From positions 248,001 through 312,000 of the forward strand of contig JANXCF010000003.1 in assembly GCA_025059995.1 (NCBI GenBank): DNA of 64,000 nucleotides. Reading direction: 5' to 3'. How positions within the stretch are numbered: position 1 is the stretch's first letter; every line of letters starts with the position of its first letter. The position numbers were made by a program, and so were the translations under genes. The DNA is from Leptospiraceae bacterium. Its GTDB lineage: Bacteria > Spirochaetota > Leptospiria > Leptospirales > Leptonemataceae. Below the pieces are notes generated by a model. The model saw only the letters and a program-made list of their open reading frames with translations, was not told the origin of the DNA and did not search any database. Positions 18,446 to 28,268 of this stretch are shown here, piece by piece.

Positions 18446-21400
18446 CTAAGTATGAACTTTAAAAAACTTTTCCAATTCCATTGGATTTAAAGGTTTGCTA
18501 TAGTAATATCCTTGTCCATAATCGCAATCTTCTCTAAGTAATATTTCTACTTGTTTCTGAGTTTCAATACCCTCAGCAATCGATTTTAATCCAAAGCTTT
18601 TTGACATTTGGATGATGGAACGAACTAATCTTAAAGAAGAGTCATCCTCTTCCTCATCTAATTTTCTAATAAAAAATTGATCGATTTTGATAGCATCAAA
18701 TTTATATTTCAATAAATAATTCAAAGATGAATAACCAGTTCCAAAATCATCGATTAAAATCTTCACATTCATGTCTTTTAACTCGCCTATAAATCTTCTT
18801 GTTTTTTCTTCATTTTGCAAAAGGATATTCTCAGTAATTTCAATCTCTATTAAGGCTGGATCAACATGGTAATCTTTGATAAGTCTCTTGAAGAATTTCA
18901 AAAATGTTCCATCATGAATTTGATGATAGGAAATATTCACTGAAACAGGAAGAATTGTGTAATCCTTCTCATACCACTCCAAAATTTGTTTAATTATCTC
19001 CTCAATAATAAATTCTCCTAAGGGAATAATCAATCGGTTTTTCTCTGCTATAGGAATAAATTTTGATGGGTTTATTATACCTAACTCTTTATCTCTCCAA
19101 CGTATTAGGGCTTCTACTGAGACAATCTTGTTTGTTTTAATATCCAATATTGGTTGATAAACTAAATAAAAACCTGTTTTTTGAATTTTTGTTTTTTCTT
19201 TTGTTTTTAACAGAGAAATATTCTTGAAAAGTAAAGTCTCAATCTTCACTTGATCTAAAAATTCTTTTTCTACTTCTGGATTAATAAAAGCATAGCTCCC
19301 TATTCCTTTTTCTTCTTTCGCTCTGTTTAAAGCCATTTCCGCATATTTTAACAATTCATCAGGGGTTTTTGCATTCTCTGGATATAGAGCAATACCCATC
19401 GAGGCAGTAAGGTAAAATTCACTTCCATGAATTCGATATACTCGCTTTAAGAACTCAGAAAGATTTTCTACGAAATGGATGCCATCTTCAAAAGTTATTT
19501 TTGATAAAATAATACCAAATTCATCATTTCCTATTCTAGCTAAAAAAACATTTAATTGCAAATATTTCTCAATATAAGATCTAATTCGATCTGCAATTAA
19601 TTGAAGAAACTTATCTGATATTAAAAAACCAACTTTTTGGATAACCAGAGAAAACTGATCAACGTCAATCAAGATGACAAATAAATTATCACCTTTGTAA
19701 ATTTCTTGATTTAATTTTTCTAAAAAATAAGTTCTGTTGGGTAGATTGGTTAAACTATCATAAAATTGGGATTTTTCTATTTGTTCTTCATAAAACTTTT
19801 CTAAAGTAATATCTTCTATGATCTGAATAAAATGAGAAATTTCTAACTTTTCATTTAATACAGGTGATATAAAAACACGAGAAAGAAACAAACTACCATC
19901 TTTTCTTTTGTTGATGATCTCACCCTTCCAGTCTTTCTTGCTCATTATAGTATCCCATAATTGTTGATAGAATTCATGGTCATGCAATCCTGATTTCAAA
20001 ATATTAACATTTTGTCCCATCAATTCATTCATATAATATCCACTCATTTCCTCGAATTTTTTGTTTACGTAGAGTATTTTTCCTTCTTTGTTTATGATTA
20101 AAATCCCAAGGCTTGTGTTATCCAAGATTTTCGTTAAGAGAATATTTTGTTCCAATAACCGCATTTTTGTCTTTCTTTCTCTGATGATGTTAATACCAAT
20201 CCCTATGTTAACAGCTATTTCTTGTAGGATGTGTTTTTCTTCTGGATCGAAATCTTCAAACGAAGAATAAACCATCAAAACACCAATTACCATATCATTC
20301 ATTGCAATTGGAATTCCAATCACTGATCGAACTTCACCTTTTCTTAATTCACTATCCTGTTGAATTTTCTCTATCAATATTTTATTATTTCTACAAACAA
20401 TGCTCGCAATATGCTGATTTGCATCTTTAGATTTTTCTCCCCATCCCCAAGAAAGTGGAAGTGAAAGAAAATTTTCTTTTAAAAATGTTTCTAAAAATTC
20501 ATTCTTTGTATAATAACTTACAACTTCAATAGTTCTTTCTTTGTTATATTTTTTATATCCTACCCAGGACATTAGGTATTTTCCTGTTTCAACAATCACC
20601 TTGCAAATCTGAGAAAGCAATATTTCTTCTTCATTCGCAAATAGCAGAACTTTGTGGGATTGGGATAACATGTAAAAGAACTGATTTTTTCGTTCAATCA
20701 ATTGAATATGTTCTTTTTCTTTTGTAATATCTTTGATAATTCCATATAGAAACTTTTCCTTCAAGAAAGAAAATTGGATAACCATGTTCTTGATTTCATT
20801 TCCATTCTGCCAATAGAATTCGTATTCTTTTTGTAAATGATTTAAATTACCTAATGCTATTTCTTGTAGAATATTTTTTATTTCTTGTTCATCTTTTTTG
20901 ATGTAAGGAAGCAAACTAGACAATCTGACGAAATTTCTATTTATTCCTAAAACTCTTTTTGCACCATCTGAAAGAAAAAAGATGGGATCACGAGATCGAT
21001 AATAACACTGAAACGAACCTTGTTTAAATACAGCTTCCGTAAAAACCAAAAGTTCATTCAAAACAAAAGTTTTTTTCTTCAATGATAGAACTTGATCACT
21101 TCGAATAAAAATGCCAATAATGTATTTTTTTCCATTCCACTCAAAAGTTTTTGAAGTTATTTTGATAGGGATCTTGATTCCATCACTTTTTTGAACATAT
21201 AATTCTGATAATTCTTTGATACGTCGTTTTTTGATATTATTGTAATTATTCTTTGTATCTTCGATAAAAATTTCTTTATAGAGACTACTATACTCAGGTG
21301 GATGGAGCTGAGTTTGGTGTAGCCCAATGATTTTTTCTTTAGGAAGTCCCACTAACTTTTCTGCCATTTTATTTGCGTAAACAATTACCCCTGTTTCCAC

Positions 21401-21454
21401 ATCGGCAACAAAGAGAGCTTCAGGCAATTCTTCTAAGATCATCAAGAAATCCAT
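18446..21454 (-). CDS. PAS/GAF sensor protein with GGDEF and EAL domains (c-di-GMP turnover)
   Basis: About 1002 residues from the ATG at 21454 (an upstream alternative at 21499 is less likely). Order: PAS (about 1-110), PAS-like (130-250), GAF (265-415), PAS (430-550), GGDEF domain (555-715), EAL domain (745-1000). The GGDEF signature reads GNDEF near residue 641, so cyclase activity may be weak or lost. The EAL domain keeps EAL, the Asn of PVSVNIS, EITEN, the DDFGTGYSS loop, the Lys of AIKID and the Glu of AEGIE, all needed for c-di-GMP hydrolysis. No membrane helix is evident, so it should be a cytoplasmic sensor. It is divergent from the reductase gene. Confidence 0.93.
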   Translation of the reverse strand: MDFLMILEELPEALFVADVETGVIVYANKMAEKLVGLPKEKIIGLHQTQLHPPEYSSLYKEIFIEDTKNNYNNIKKRRIKELSELYVQKSDGIKIPIKITSKTFEWNGKKYIIGIFIRSDQVLSLKKKTFVLNELLVFTEAVFKQGSFQCYYRSRDPIFFLSDGAKRVLGINRNFVRLSSLLPYIKKDEQEIKNILQEIALGNLNHLQKEYEFYWQNGNEIKNMVIQFSFLKEKFLYGIIKDITKEKEHIQLIERKNQFFYMLSQSHKVLLFANEEEILLSQICKVIVETGKYLMSWVGYKKYNKERTIEVVSYYTKNEFLETFLKENFLSLPLSWGWGEKSKDANQHIASIVCRNNKILIEKIQQDSELRKGEVRSVIGIPIAMNDMVIGVLMVYSSFEDFDPEEKHILQEIAVNIGIGINIIRERKTKMRLLEQNILLTKILDNTSLGILIINKEGKILYVNKKFEEMSGYYMNELMGQNVNILKSGLHDHEFYQQLWDTIMSKKDWKGEIINKRKDGSLFLSRVFISPVLNEKLEISHFIQIIEDITLEKFYEEQIEKSQFYDSLTNLPNRTYFLEKLNQEIYKGDNLFVILIDVDQFSLVIQKVGFLISDKFLQLIADRIRSYIEKYLQLNVFLARIGNDEFGIILSKITFEDGIHFVENLSEFLKRVYRIHGSEFYLTASMGIALYPENAKTPDELLKYAEMALNRAKEEKGIGSYAFINPEVEKEFLDQVKIETLLFKNISLLKTKEKTKIQKTGFYLVYQPILDIKTNKIVSVEALIRWRDKELGIINPSKFIPIAEKNRLIIPLGEFIIEEIIKQILEWYEKDYTILPVSVNISYHQIHDGTFLKFFKRLIKDYHVDPALIEIEITENILLQNEEKTRRFIGELKDMNVKILIDDFGTGYSSLNYLLKYKFDAIKIDQFFIRKLDEEEDDSSLRLVRSIIQMSKSFGLKSIAEGIETQKQVEILLREDCDYGQGYYYSKPLNPMELEKFFKVHT

Positions 21455-21514
21455 AATTGCAGAATATAAATATAAATAAAAAATCCATGAATTTGACAAC
21501 TACATATTTTTTCG

Positions 21515-21543
21515 TTGACAATGGGGTTTTTCGTTTGTATGTA
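21515..21543 (+). promoter_or_regulatory. Candidate promoter of the ferredoxin-NADP reductase gene
   Basis: A perfect TTGACA (21515-21520) with a weak TATGTA (21538-21543) 17 bases on. A second TTGACA lies at 21493-21498 with GACAAT 18 bases on. The first pair would put the transcript start at about the ATG at 21550; the second would give a leader of about 20 bases. Confidence 0.4.
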
Positions 21544-21549
21544 AAATTC

Positions 21550-22470
21550 ATGAAAACCACAAACGAAATTTTACCCCCACCGATATTGACTCTCCCCGCT
21601 CAAGACATGTTATATAAACCCAAAAATCCACTCAAAGTAAAAGTATTATTTAAGAAAAAACTAGTTCCTGATGACTATGAGGAAGATGTATGTCATGTGG
21701 TATTGGATCTCAGGGGAACTGACTATGTATACACAGAAGGGCAATCTGTTGGTGTAATACCACCTGGGGTCGATGAAAATGGAAAACCACATAAGTTACG
21801 ATTGTATTCTATTGCTTCTGCTTTTGGAGGGGATCCTGAGTTTCCTAATTCGGTTTCTTTGTGTGTTAAGCGTGTAGTCTTTAAAGACGAAAATGGACAA
21901 ATCAGACGTGGGGTGGGATCAAACTACATTTGTGATCTCAAAGAAGGCGATGAAGTATTGATTACAGGACCTGCGGGAAAACACTTTGTTTTACCTCAAG
22001 ATACGACGGCTGATCTGATTTTTTTTGCTACTGGCACGGGTATTGCTCCTTTTCGGGCTTTTGTTCAAAAAATCTTTTTGAAGAATTATCCCCACAAAGG
22101 GAAAATTATTTTGTTTTTTGGTTCACGCTATAAAAAAGATCATCTTTATGCAAACGAAATCAATGATGATTTATTAAAATTACAAAATGATCAATTTCGG
22201 ATTTACTCTGCTCTCTCACGAGAAAATCCCAATCGAAAAGTATATGTCCATCACGTTCTTCAAGAAAAAGAAAACGAAATCGCAGACATCTTAGAAAGAA
22301 ACAACTATGTCGTCTATATTTGTGGTCTAAAAGGAATGGAAGATAACATCATGAACTATTTTAGAAAACACCTAGAAAAAAAACAACAAAAAGAATTCAC
22401 TGATGATGAATGGAAAGAAATTCAAAGGGAATTAGAAAAGCGAAATCGCTTTCTCATAGAAACTTATTAG
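21550..22470 (+). CDS. Plant-type ferredoxin-NADP+ reductase
   Basis: FAD enzyme that exchanges electrons between ferredoxin or flavodoxin and NADP(H). About 306 residues from the ATG at 21550; in-frame codons upstream from 21457 look non-coding. The FAD motif RLYSIAS, the NADP phosphate-binding segment FFATGTGIAPFRAF and the C-terminal nicotinamide-site motif YICGLKGMED are all present, and the chain ends in Tyr. The terminal Tyr and the long FAD-domain loops are features of plastidic-type reductases. Leptospira is one of the few bacterial groups known to carry that type. A hairpin follows the gene. Confidence 0.93.
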   Translation: MKTTNEILPPPILTLPAQDMLYKPKNPLKVKVLFKKKLVPDDYEEDVCHVVLDLRGTDYVYTEGQSVGVIPPGVDENGKPHKLRLYSIASAFGGDPEFPNSVSLCVKRVVFKDENGQIRRGVGSNYICDLKEGDEVLITGPAGKHFVLPQDTTADLIFFATGTGIAPFRAFVQKIFLKNYPHKGKIILFFGSRYKKDHLYANEINDDLLKLQNDQFRIYSALSRENPNRKVYVHHVLQEKENEIADILERNNYVVYICGLKGMEDNIMNYFRKHLEKKQQKEFTDDEWKEIQRELEKRNRFLIETY

Positions 22471-22475
22471 TCAAG

Positions 22476-22500
22476 ATAAAATCCCAAAGTGGGGTTTTAT
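22476..22500. terminator. Bidirectional terminator between the reductase and symporter genes
   Basis: ATAAAATCCCA and TGGGGTTTTAT form an 11-base stem (one wobble) around a three-base loop, with A-rich and T-rich flanks, so it could stop transcripts from both convergent genes. It overlaps the stop codon of the minus-strand symporter gene. Confidence 0.6.
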
Positions 22501-23864
22501 TTATCAAATACTTCTATCTTGACGAGTTCTGGATCCTCTTCATCAATCTTTTCTTTCGATAAGAATTTATCAGTTTCTTTTTTGATGTAACTATGAAGCC
22601 ATAATAACGATATCAAATTCGGTATTGCCATAAGTCCATTAGCAATGTCTGCAAAACCCCAAACAACATTCAAAGAAGTCAAAGAACCTATGATTACAAA
22701 AATCACCCATAAAATTCGAAATGCCATAATACTTTTTACCCCCAATAAATACTCCAAGGCTTTCTCACCATAATAGGACCAACCCAAAATGGTGCTAAAA
22801 ACAAAAAGTAGCAAAGATATACTTAAAAGAATACTTCCCCAACCACCCAAGATTGAGAAAGTCTGATTTGTGATCTCAGCTCCTTTGAGTCCTAAGGTCC
22901 AACTTTCTGTATTGATGATGGCAATTCCAGTCAAAGCACAAATGATAACTGTATCCCAAAAGGTTCCCGTTGAAGAAACTAATGCTTGTCGGACCGCATT
23001 TTTCGTTTTTGCAGCAGCTGCAACAATAGGAGCACTTCCCAAACCAGACTCATTCGAAAATAATCCTCTGGCAACTCCAGCCCTAATTGCTTCTCGAACT
23101 CCCGCACCAGCAAAACCACCAATAGCAGACTGTCCCGTAAAAGCAGAGGTTACAATCAAATACAAGGTTTGAGGGATTTTCTCCCAAGTAAGAACAATAA
23201 TCACAAGTAATGAAATCACATAAAAAACTGCCATAAAAGGAACTAAAGCTTCACTTACTTTCGCAATGGATTTGATACCGCCGATGATTACGAGAGCTGT
23301 CAGGATTGCTAATGCAATTCCCGTATAAACGGGCTCAATACCATAAGTATCCTTCATAAGGTGAGAAATCGAATTCGCTTGAACCATATTTCCAATCCCG
23401 AAAGAGGCAATCACAGTAAAAATAGCAAACAAAACGCCAAGCCATTTCATTCCTAATCCTCTTTCCAAAACAAACATGGGACCACCAACAATCTGTCCAT
23501 TTTTGTCAATCTCTCGGAATTTTATTGAAAGAAGTGATTCGGCATATTTCGTTGCTATACCAAAAACCCCAGTAAGCCACATCCACAAAACAGCTCCCGG
23601 ACCTCCAATAGAAATGGCTGTGGCAACACCTACCACATTCCCTGTTCCGATGGTTGCTGCTAAAGCGGTTGCCAATGCTGCAAATTGACTAATATCGCCT
23701 TTCCCTTCTTCTCGAGAAACAGAAAGCTTGATTCCTAATCCAATATAACGTTGGATAAATCCTAAACGTATTGTAAGAAAAATATGGGTTCCAAATAACA
23801 AAATCAACATGATGGGACCCCAAACAATACTGTTAACTTGATCGATCAATTTTTCTAATTCCAT
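22497..23864 (-). CDS. Sodium:alanine/glycine symporter (AGCS family)
   Basis: 455 residues with about 10-11 transmembrane helices. The family signature region GTGNVVGVATAISIGGPGAVLWMW lies near residues 73-96 (split here only as a location), and GLFSNESGLGSAPI follows near residue 265. It imports small neutral amino acids such as alanine or glycine with Na+. The start is 3 bases after the GH36 gene stop, so it closes the seven-gene run from ilvD. Its presence downstream of ddl and galK does not suggest one pathway. Confidence 0.92.
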   Translation of the reverse strand: MELEKLIDQVNSIVWGPIMLILLFGTHIFLTIRLGFIQRYIGLGIKLSVSREEGKGDISQFAALATALAATIGTGNVVGVATAISIGGPGAVLWMWLTGVFGIATKYAESLLSIKFREIDKNGQIVGGPMFVLERGLGMKWLGVLFAIFTVIASFGIGNMVQANSISHLMKDTYGIEPVYTGIALAILTALVIIGGIKSIAKVSEALVPFMAVFYVISLLVIIVLTWEKIPQTLYLIVTSAFTGQSAIGGFAGAGVREAIRAGVARGLFSNESGLGSAPIVAAAAKTKNAVRQALVSSTGTFWDTVIICALTGIAIINTESWTLGLKGAEITNQTFSILGGWGSILLSISLLLFVFSTILGWSYYGEKALEYLLGVKSIMAFRILWVIFVIIGSLTSLNVVWGFADIANGLMAIPNLISLLWLHSYIKKETDKFLSKEKIDEEDPELVKIEVFDK

Positions 23865-23867
23865 CTT

Positions 23868-25994
23868 TTATACCTCCTTTTGGTTAATAACTTCAATTTC
23901 GTAATAGGGTATATTTTCAATTTTTTTTACAGCATGGGATGAGTTTTGAACATCCTTTGCATGAACAAAAACTTTTGTTTTTTGAAAAGCTTCTTTTTCC
24001 AACTTAAACTTAAATTTCTTTTTTCTTTTGGAATAAGAAGAAATTTCAGACAAAGGAAAAATATGCCCATTGCTTCCTAAGAGATCACTTTTTCTGATTT
24101 GGGTTTTATAAAGTAAAAGACTATTATGAGGCGGGAGTATGATAGTTTCTTGTGATTTAATGAATAAATTAAATTTCTTCTGAAATGGGAATGCCACAAA
24201 ATAAAGAACATTTGGTTCTAAAAAAAATTTCACTTTTTTATCAGAAAGATTTACAAGGAAAAGGTATTCCAACTGAAACTCTTTTTGATTTGAGTCTGTG
24301 AAAAAATTTTGTTTTTTAATAGAAAAATGCACCTCAAAAGAATGTTCATCAACAACTTTGAAAGTTTTGTATTCCTTCTTCGAGAAAGGAAATAATTTCT
24401 TATACAATTCAAGTTTTTCTGGATCATAAGTTTCCACAGGATCAGAAGTAAAAACCAATCCACCAAAGATATAATTGACATACAACAACGTAAGTCTTTC
24501 TTCAATAGTTAGTCCGATTTTTTTAGAAATATCCTTTGACTTTAAAGAACGAAAGGACTCTCTTAAATAAAAAACATCGGGATCACTCAAAAAGTTTTTT
24601 CCATTGAAAGGATGTCTATGGATAGTGGAATTCAAACTACTAAAAGTAGAAACCCTTTCTAAAAAATGAAAATTCTTTAAATAATTATCCCATTTTTCTT
24701 CTACATCACTTCCCACTCTAGCGAAGTTAACATTTCCAAACGTATGAGAAAAAGGAATCCCGCAACCCAGAAGTTTTACGTTACTTTTCCTCCAGTTTAC
24801 GATTTTGTGAATCAAGCTAAGGGCATCCTGCATTTGTATTGCCCTTGTTTTTCTTTTGACAGGGTATATAGAACTTGCATATAGAAAATCTAACTTTAAG
24901 AGTTCAAATCCCCAGTCCTTTACGAATGTTTGCAAAACCTGATTCAAATAATCCTGGAATCCATGATGATAAATATTGATAGAATAAAACCATCCACTCC
25001 AAAGTGGATTAAATCCTGCAATCACAGGTTTTTCGTTTTCATCACGAAGTAGCCAATCCTCATGATAATAGAACAAATTTGACTTTTTTTCACATATGAA
25101 TGGTGCTATCCAAATCCCGGGTTTTATATTATAAGATTTTGCTTTTTCAACTAAACTTTTTATTTTCCCTCGAAAAGAAGGTTTTAGATTTAACCAGTCC
25201 CCAACCCTTTCTTGATACCCATCATCAATTTGAAAATAATCAATCGGAATCTTTTCTTTTCCAAAAAAGTCAAGCCTACTCTCTAAGGTCTCAAAATCAA
25301 TCTTATTGTAATGATAATACCATGAAGTATATCCAGTAATATTTGTTTCGGAGATGGCATCAAGTCTTTCAGAAAAATCATTAAACACTTCATAATAATT
25401 TCCATGTTTTATGAGTAAATTCATCAACAAAAAAGATTTGGAAAAATAGTAATTCTGATAATCTTTAATTACTTTCAAAATAGAATTTTTATAATCCAAC
25501 TGAAATATCGTATAAGCATTCTTTTCATCCAAAGAAGCAAAAAGTAAAATTTTATTATCAGAGCTTCTTAGATAGGTATAAAAATGAGATCGTAAAAAAG
25601 CTTTATTAAATTTTTTTATGTATTTTATGATGGTATATTCGCCGAATGAACCAAAGAGCCAACGAAAAAAAAAATTCACATTCATTTGAGAGCTCTTGAT
25701 GGGAACTTCAAAAGTTTGGGTCCAGTTGTTGTAGCCTTGATGTAAGAAATCCTTGAATTGTTCTATCTTTGGAATGAAAAATTCCAACATGAAAAAATCT
25801 AAAGATACTTCTTGATAATCAAGAAACTCCTCACAAAATAAAGTAAAAATACCATCTTGGAAAGAAAAATGCATGACTCCAATCGGAAATTGTATACGAA
25901 AACTTTCTGTTAAAGGTTTTTGAACTTCGTAAGAAAAAAAACCATTTTTTTTTTGGTATTGGAACCTTAAAATTTTGATTTCATTAAAATTCAT
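23868..25994 (-). CDS. GH36-type alpha-galactosidase
   Basis: 708 residues. The central (beta/alpha)8 barrel carries the nucleophile in LKLDFLYAS at D369 and the acid/base in ARVGSDVEEKW at D430, matching GH36 enzymes such as Thermotoga GalA. The substrate-site segments YFQIDDGYQ and GIWIAPF are also present. The N-terminal beta domain (1-200) and C-terminal domain (from about 500) are diverged. No signal peptide is seen, so it should act in the cytoplasm on imported alpha-galactosides. Its start overlaps the galK stop by 4 bases, linking release of galactose to its phosphorylation. Confidence 0.88.
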   Translation of the reverse strand: MNFNEIKILRFQYQKKNGFFSYEVQKPLTESFRIQFPIGVMHFSFQDGIFTLFCEEFLDYQEVSLDFFMLEFFIPKIEQFKDFLHQGYNNWTQTFEVPIKSSQMNVNFFFRWLFGSFGEYTIIKYIKKFNKAFLRSHFYTYLRSSDNKILLFASLDEKNAYTIFQLDYKNSILKVIKDYQNYYFSKSFLLMNLLIKHGNYYEVFNDFSERLDAISETNITGYTSWYYHYNKIDFETLESRLDFFGKEKIPIDYFQIDDGYQERVGDWLNLKPSFRGKIKSLVEKAKSYNIKPGIWIAPFICEKKSNLFYYHEDWLLRDENEKPVIAGFNPLWSGWFYSINIYHHGFQDYLNQVLQTFVKDWGFELLKLDFLYASSIYPVKRKTRAIQMQDALSLIHKIVNWRKSNVKLLGCGIPFSHTFGNVNFARVGSDVEEKWDNYLKNFHFLERVSTFSSLNSTIHRHPFNGKNFLSDPDVFYLRESFRSLKSKDISKKIGLTIEERLTLLYVNYIFGGLVFTSDPVETYDPEKLELYKKLFPFSKKEYKTFKVVDEHSFEVHFSIKKQNFFTDSNQKEFQLEYLFLVNLSDKKVKFFLEPNVLYFVAFPFQKKFNLFIKSQETIILPPHNSLLLYKTQIRKSDLLGSNGHIFPLSEISSYSKRKKKFKFKLEKEAFQKTKVFVHAKDVQNSSHAVKKIENIPYYEIEVINQKEV

Positions 25995-27175
25995 AATCTT
26001 TTTATACCATCGCTAATTTTCACAGAAAAAACTTCAAGATTGAAGTTTGTTAAATTTTTATAAACTTTCATGATTTTGTTTCTGTATTCATCAAAATAAT
26101 CCTTCTTGACTAATGCAATTGCTGAACCACCGAATCCAGCTCCCGTCATCCTAACACCATAGACCCCATCAATCTTCATAGATTCCTCCACAATAATATC
26201 AAGTTCCCTACAAGAAACTTCATAATCGTTTTTCAAAGAATAGTGGGACTCTACTAATAACTTTCCTAGTTTGTTTAAGGTTTTCTCTGGATCCCTTTTT
26301 TGCTTTGAATGATTTATTAACAACTCTTTTGTTTCTTTTACTCTCTGGTTTTCTGTGATCACATGTCTTGTTCTTCTGATCAAGGTGTCTGAGTGTAAAC
26401 TCTCTAAGTGAGAAAGATCTGCATCTACAAGGTTTTTGATTTTGTATAATTTGTTTAGAATTTCGTATGATATGTGGCATTCCGTTCTTCGTTCATTGTA
26501 CTTTGATGATGTGAGTTCTCGTGGTTTTTTGGAATCAACGACCACTAACTCTACATCAGGGAATTCAAAAGGGATATATTCATATTCCAAAGAATGAGTG
26601 TCTAATAAGATCAAATGATCTTGTTTCCCCATAGCTACGGTGAATTGATCCATGATACCACATTTAACTCCGACATATTGATTTTCTACTTGCTGGCAAA
26701 GGATAGCAAGTTGTGTTCTATCGATCTGATAATCTGCTTTCACAAGAGAATAAACGATATAGCCCATTAAAACTTCAATAGCTGCCGAAGAAGAAAGACC
26801 TGAACCTATAGGAAGATCACTTGCAAAATACACGGAAAAACCATTAAAAAAATATCCCTGCCCCTTAATAGCCTGAATAACCCCAATGGGATATTTGATC
26901 CAACCTGGATGATTTTTATAAATGCTAAGATCTTCTTCTAAAGAAAATTTATAAACTTTTTTATCAATTTCAGAATAGAGTTGTATAAGAGAAGAATCAC
27001 TTAACCAAACAGCAGCATATATTCCCTTATCAATAGCAAAAGGAAAGACTTTCCCTCCGTTGTAGTCGATATGTTCACCGATGAAATTCACCCTACCTGG
27101 AGAGAAAAAATACCAATTTGGTTCTTTAGAAAAAACCTCTTTGAATTTAGTTTTTAAATAGTCTTTATCAATCAT
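25991..27175 (-). CDS. galK: Galactokinase
   Basis: GHMP kinase that forms galactose-1-phosphate from galactose and ATP. 394 residues. The N-terminal galactose-binding signature reads GRVNFIGEHIDYNGG (residues 28-42), the ATP-binding motif is PIGSGLSSSAAIEV (about 122-135), and the C-terminal GHMP motif is GVRMTGAGFGGSAIA. It sits 4 bases downstream of ddl and overlaps the alpha-galactosidase gene. No galT or galE is in the window, so the rest of the Leloir pathway must be elsewhere. Confidence 0.96.
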   Translation of the reverse strand: MIDKDYLKTKFKEVFSKEPNWYFFSPGRVNFIGEHIDYNGGKVFPFAIDKGIYAAVWLSDSSLIQLYSEIDKKVYKFSLEEDLSIYKNHPGWIKYPIGVIQAIKGQGYFFNGFSVYFASDLPIGSGLSSSAAIEVLMGYIVYSLVKADYQIDRTQLAILCQQVENQYVGVKCGIMDQFTVAMGKQDHLILLDTHSLEYEYIPFEFPDVELVVVDSKKPRELTSSKYNERRTECHISYEILNKLYKIKNLVDADLSHLESLHSDTLIRRTRHVITENQRVKETKELLINHSKQKRDPEKTLNKLGKLLVESHYSLKNDYEVSCRELDIIVEESMKIDGVYGVRMTGAGFGGSAIALVKKDYFDEYRNKIMKVYKNLTNFNLEVFSVKISDGIKRL

Positions 27176-27179
27176 GACT

Positions 27180-28268
27180 CTACACTTTGTATGTAGTAAT
27201 CAAATTTCTTTGCAAGTTTGCTTTTTCTTCTGTTAATTCTATCAGTGTTTTGAGTAATTCTTTTTGTGACATACCTTCATATTCCCACAACTTGGGATAC
27301 ATACTGATATTCGTAAATCCTGGTAAGGTGTTTACTTCGTTTACATAAATTTCACCATCAGCATAAAACATATCTACTCTGGCAAAACCCTCACAATACA
27401 ATGCCTTATAAGTCGACAAAGCAATTTCTTGAATACGTTGGATTTCTTGTTTTGTTAGATTCTCTGCTGGAATGAATAGATCAGCTCCCTGAGGGTCAAG
27501 GTATTTTGCTTCGTAAGAATAAAATTCATGATTTGGACGAACCTCTCCTGGAATGCTAACTCGAACATGAAAATTACCTAAAACAGAACATTCAATTTCT
27601 CTTCCATGGATGGCTTTTTCAATTAAAATTTTAGTATCAAACCGGAAGGCATAAGAGATCGCATTTTGAATTTCTTCTACACTGGAGGCTTTACGAACCC
27701 CTACAGAAGAACCCTGTCGAGCCGGTTTAACGAAAACTGGTAACCCCAGTTCGTTAATTATAGCATCAAGAGAGATATTTTCTCTTTCATAAATCGTATA
27801 GCTTTTAAAGGGAACTACGGGAATGTGGTTTGACTTCAGAATTTGCTTCATTGCTTCTTTATCCATACACAAAGCGGAAGATAAGACATCACAACCAACA
27901 AAAGGAATGTCTAAAAACTTCATCAATCCCTGTAAACTTCCATCTTCTCCTAATGTCCCATGTGTGATGGGAAATAGGATATCAATTTCGATTGTCTTTA
28001 GATTTTGTAAAGAATCCCAATAAAAAAAATTGGGCTTTTTGAAGCTTAAGTAGAGCTCTCGTCGATGGATTGATTCTAATTCTTTAAGATTTGTTGGAAA
28101 ATGTTCAAAATTTTCCAAAAGAAAAAAATTTCGTTTTCTATCAATGTAGATGGGATAAACTGTATAGTCTTCTTTCAGAACCTCATAAATGTTTTTTGCC
28201 GACAAAATCGATATTTCATGTTCTGTGGATGGTCCGCCAAAAATCAAACCTACCACTTTTGTTTTCAT
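27180..28268 (-). CDS. ddl: D-alanine--D-alanine ligase
   Basis: ATP-grasp ligase making the D-Ala-D-Ala dipeptide for peptidoglycan. 362 residues. The N-terminus has GGPSTEHEISILSA (glycine-rich loop), the central ATP-grasp region has PVFVKPARQGSSVGV, and the C-terminus has EVNTLPGFT, the metal-binding Asn region. The omega-loop reads YSYEAKY, with the Tyr that favours D-Ala over D-lactate as second substrate, so intrinsic vancomycin-type resistance is not indicated. It overlaps meaB by 4 bases. Confidence 0.96.
   Translation of the reverse strand: MKTKVVGLIFGGPSTEHEISILSAKNIYEVLKEDYTVYPIYIDRKRNFFLLENFEHFPTNLKELESIHRRELYLSFKKPNFFYWDSLQNLKTIEIDILFPITHGTLGEDGSLQGLMKFLDIPFVGCDVLSSALCMDKEAMKQILKSNHIPVVPFKSYTIYERENISLDAIINELGLPVFVKPARQGSSVGVRKASSVEEIQNAISYAFRFDTKILIEKAIHGREIECSVLGNFHVRVSIPGEVRPNHEFYSYEAKYLDPQGADLFIPAENLTKQEIQRIQEIALSTYKALYCEGFARVDMFYADGEIYVNEVNTLPGFTNISMYPKLWEYEGMSQKELLKTLIELTEEKANLQRNLITTYKV

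Noticed and set aside
24251-24505. Alternative minus-strand frame inside the alpha-galactosidase gene, which could have meant a frameshift
   Set aside because: The main frame stays open and coherent from start to stop with both catalytic Asp, so no shift is needed.
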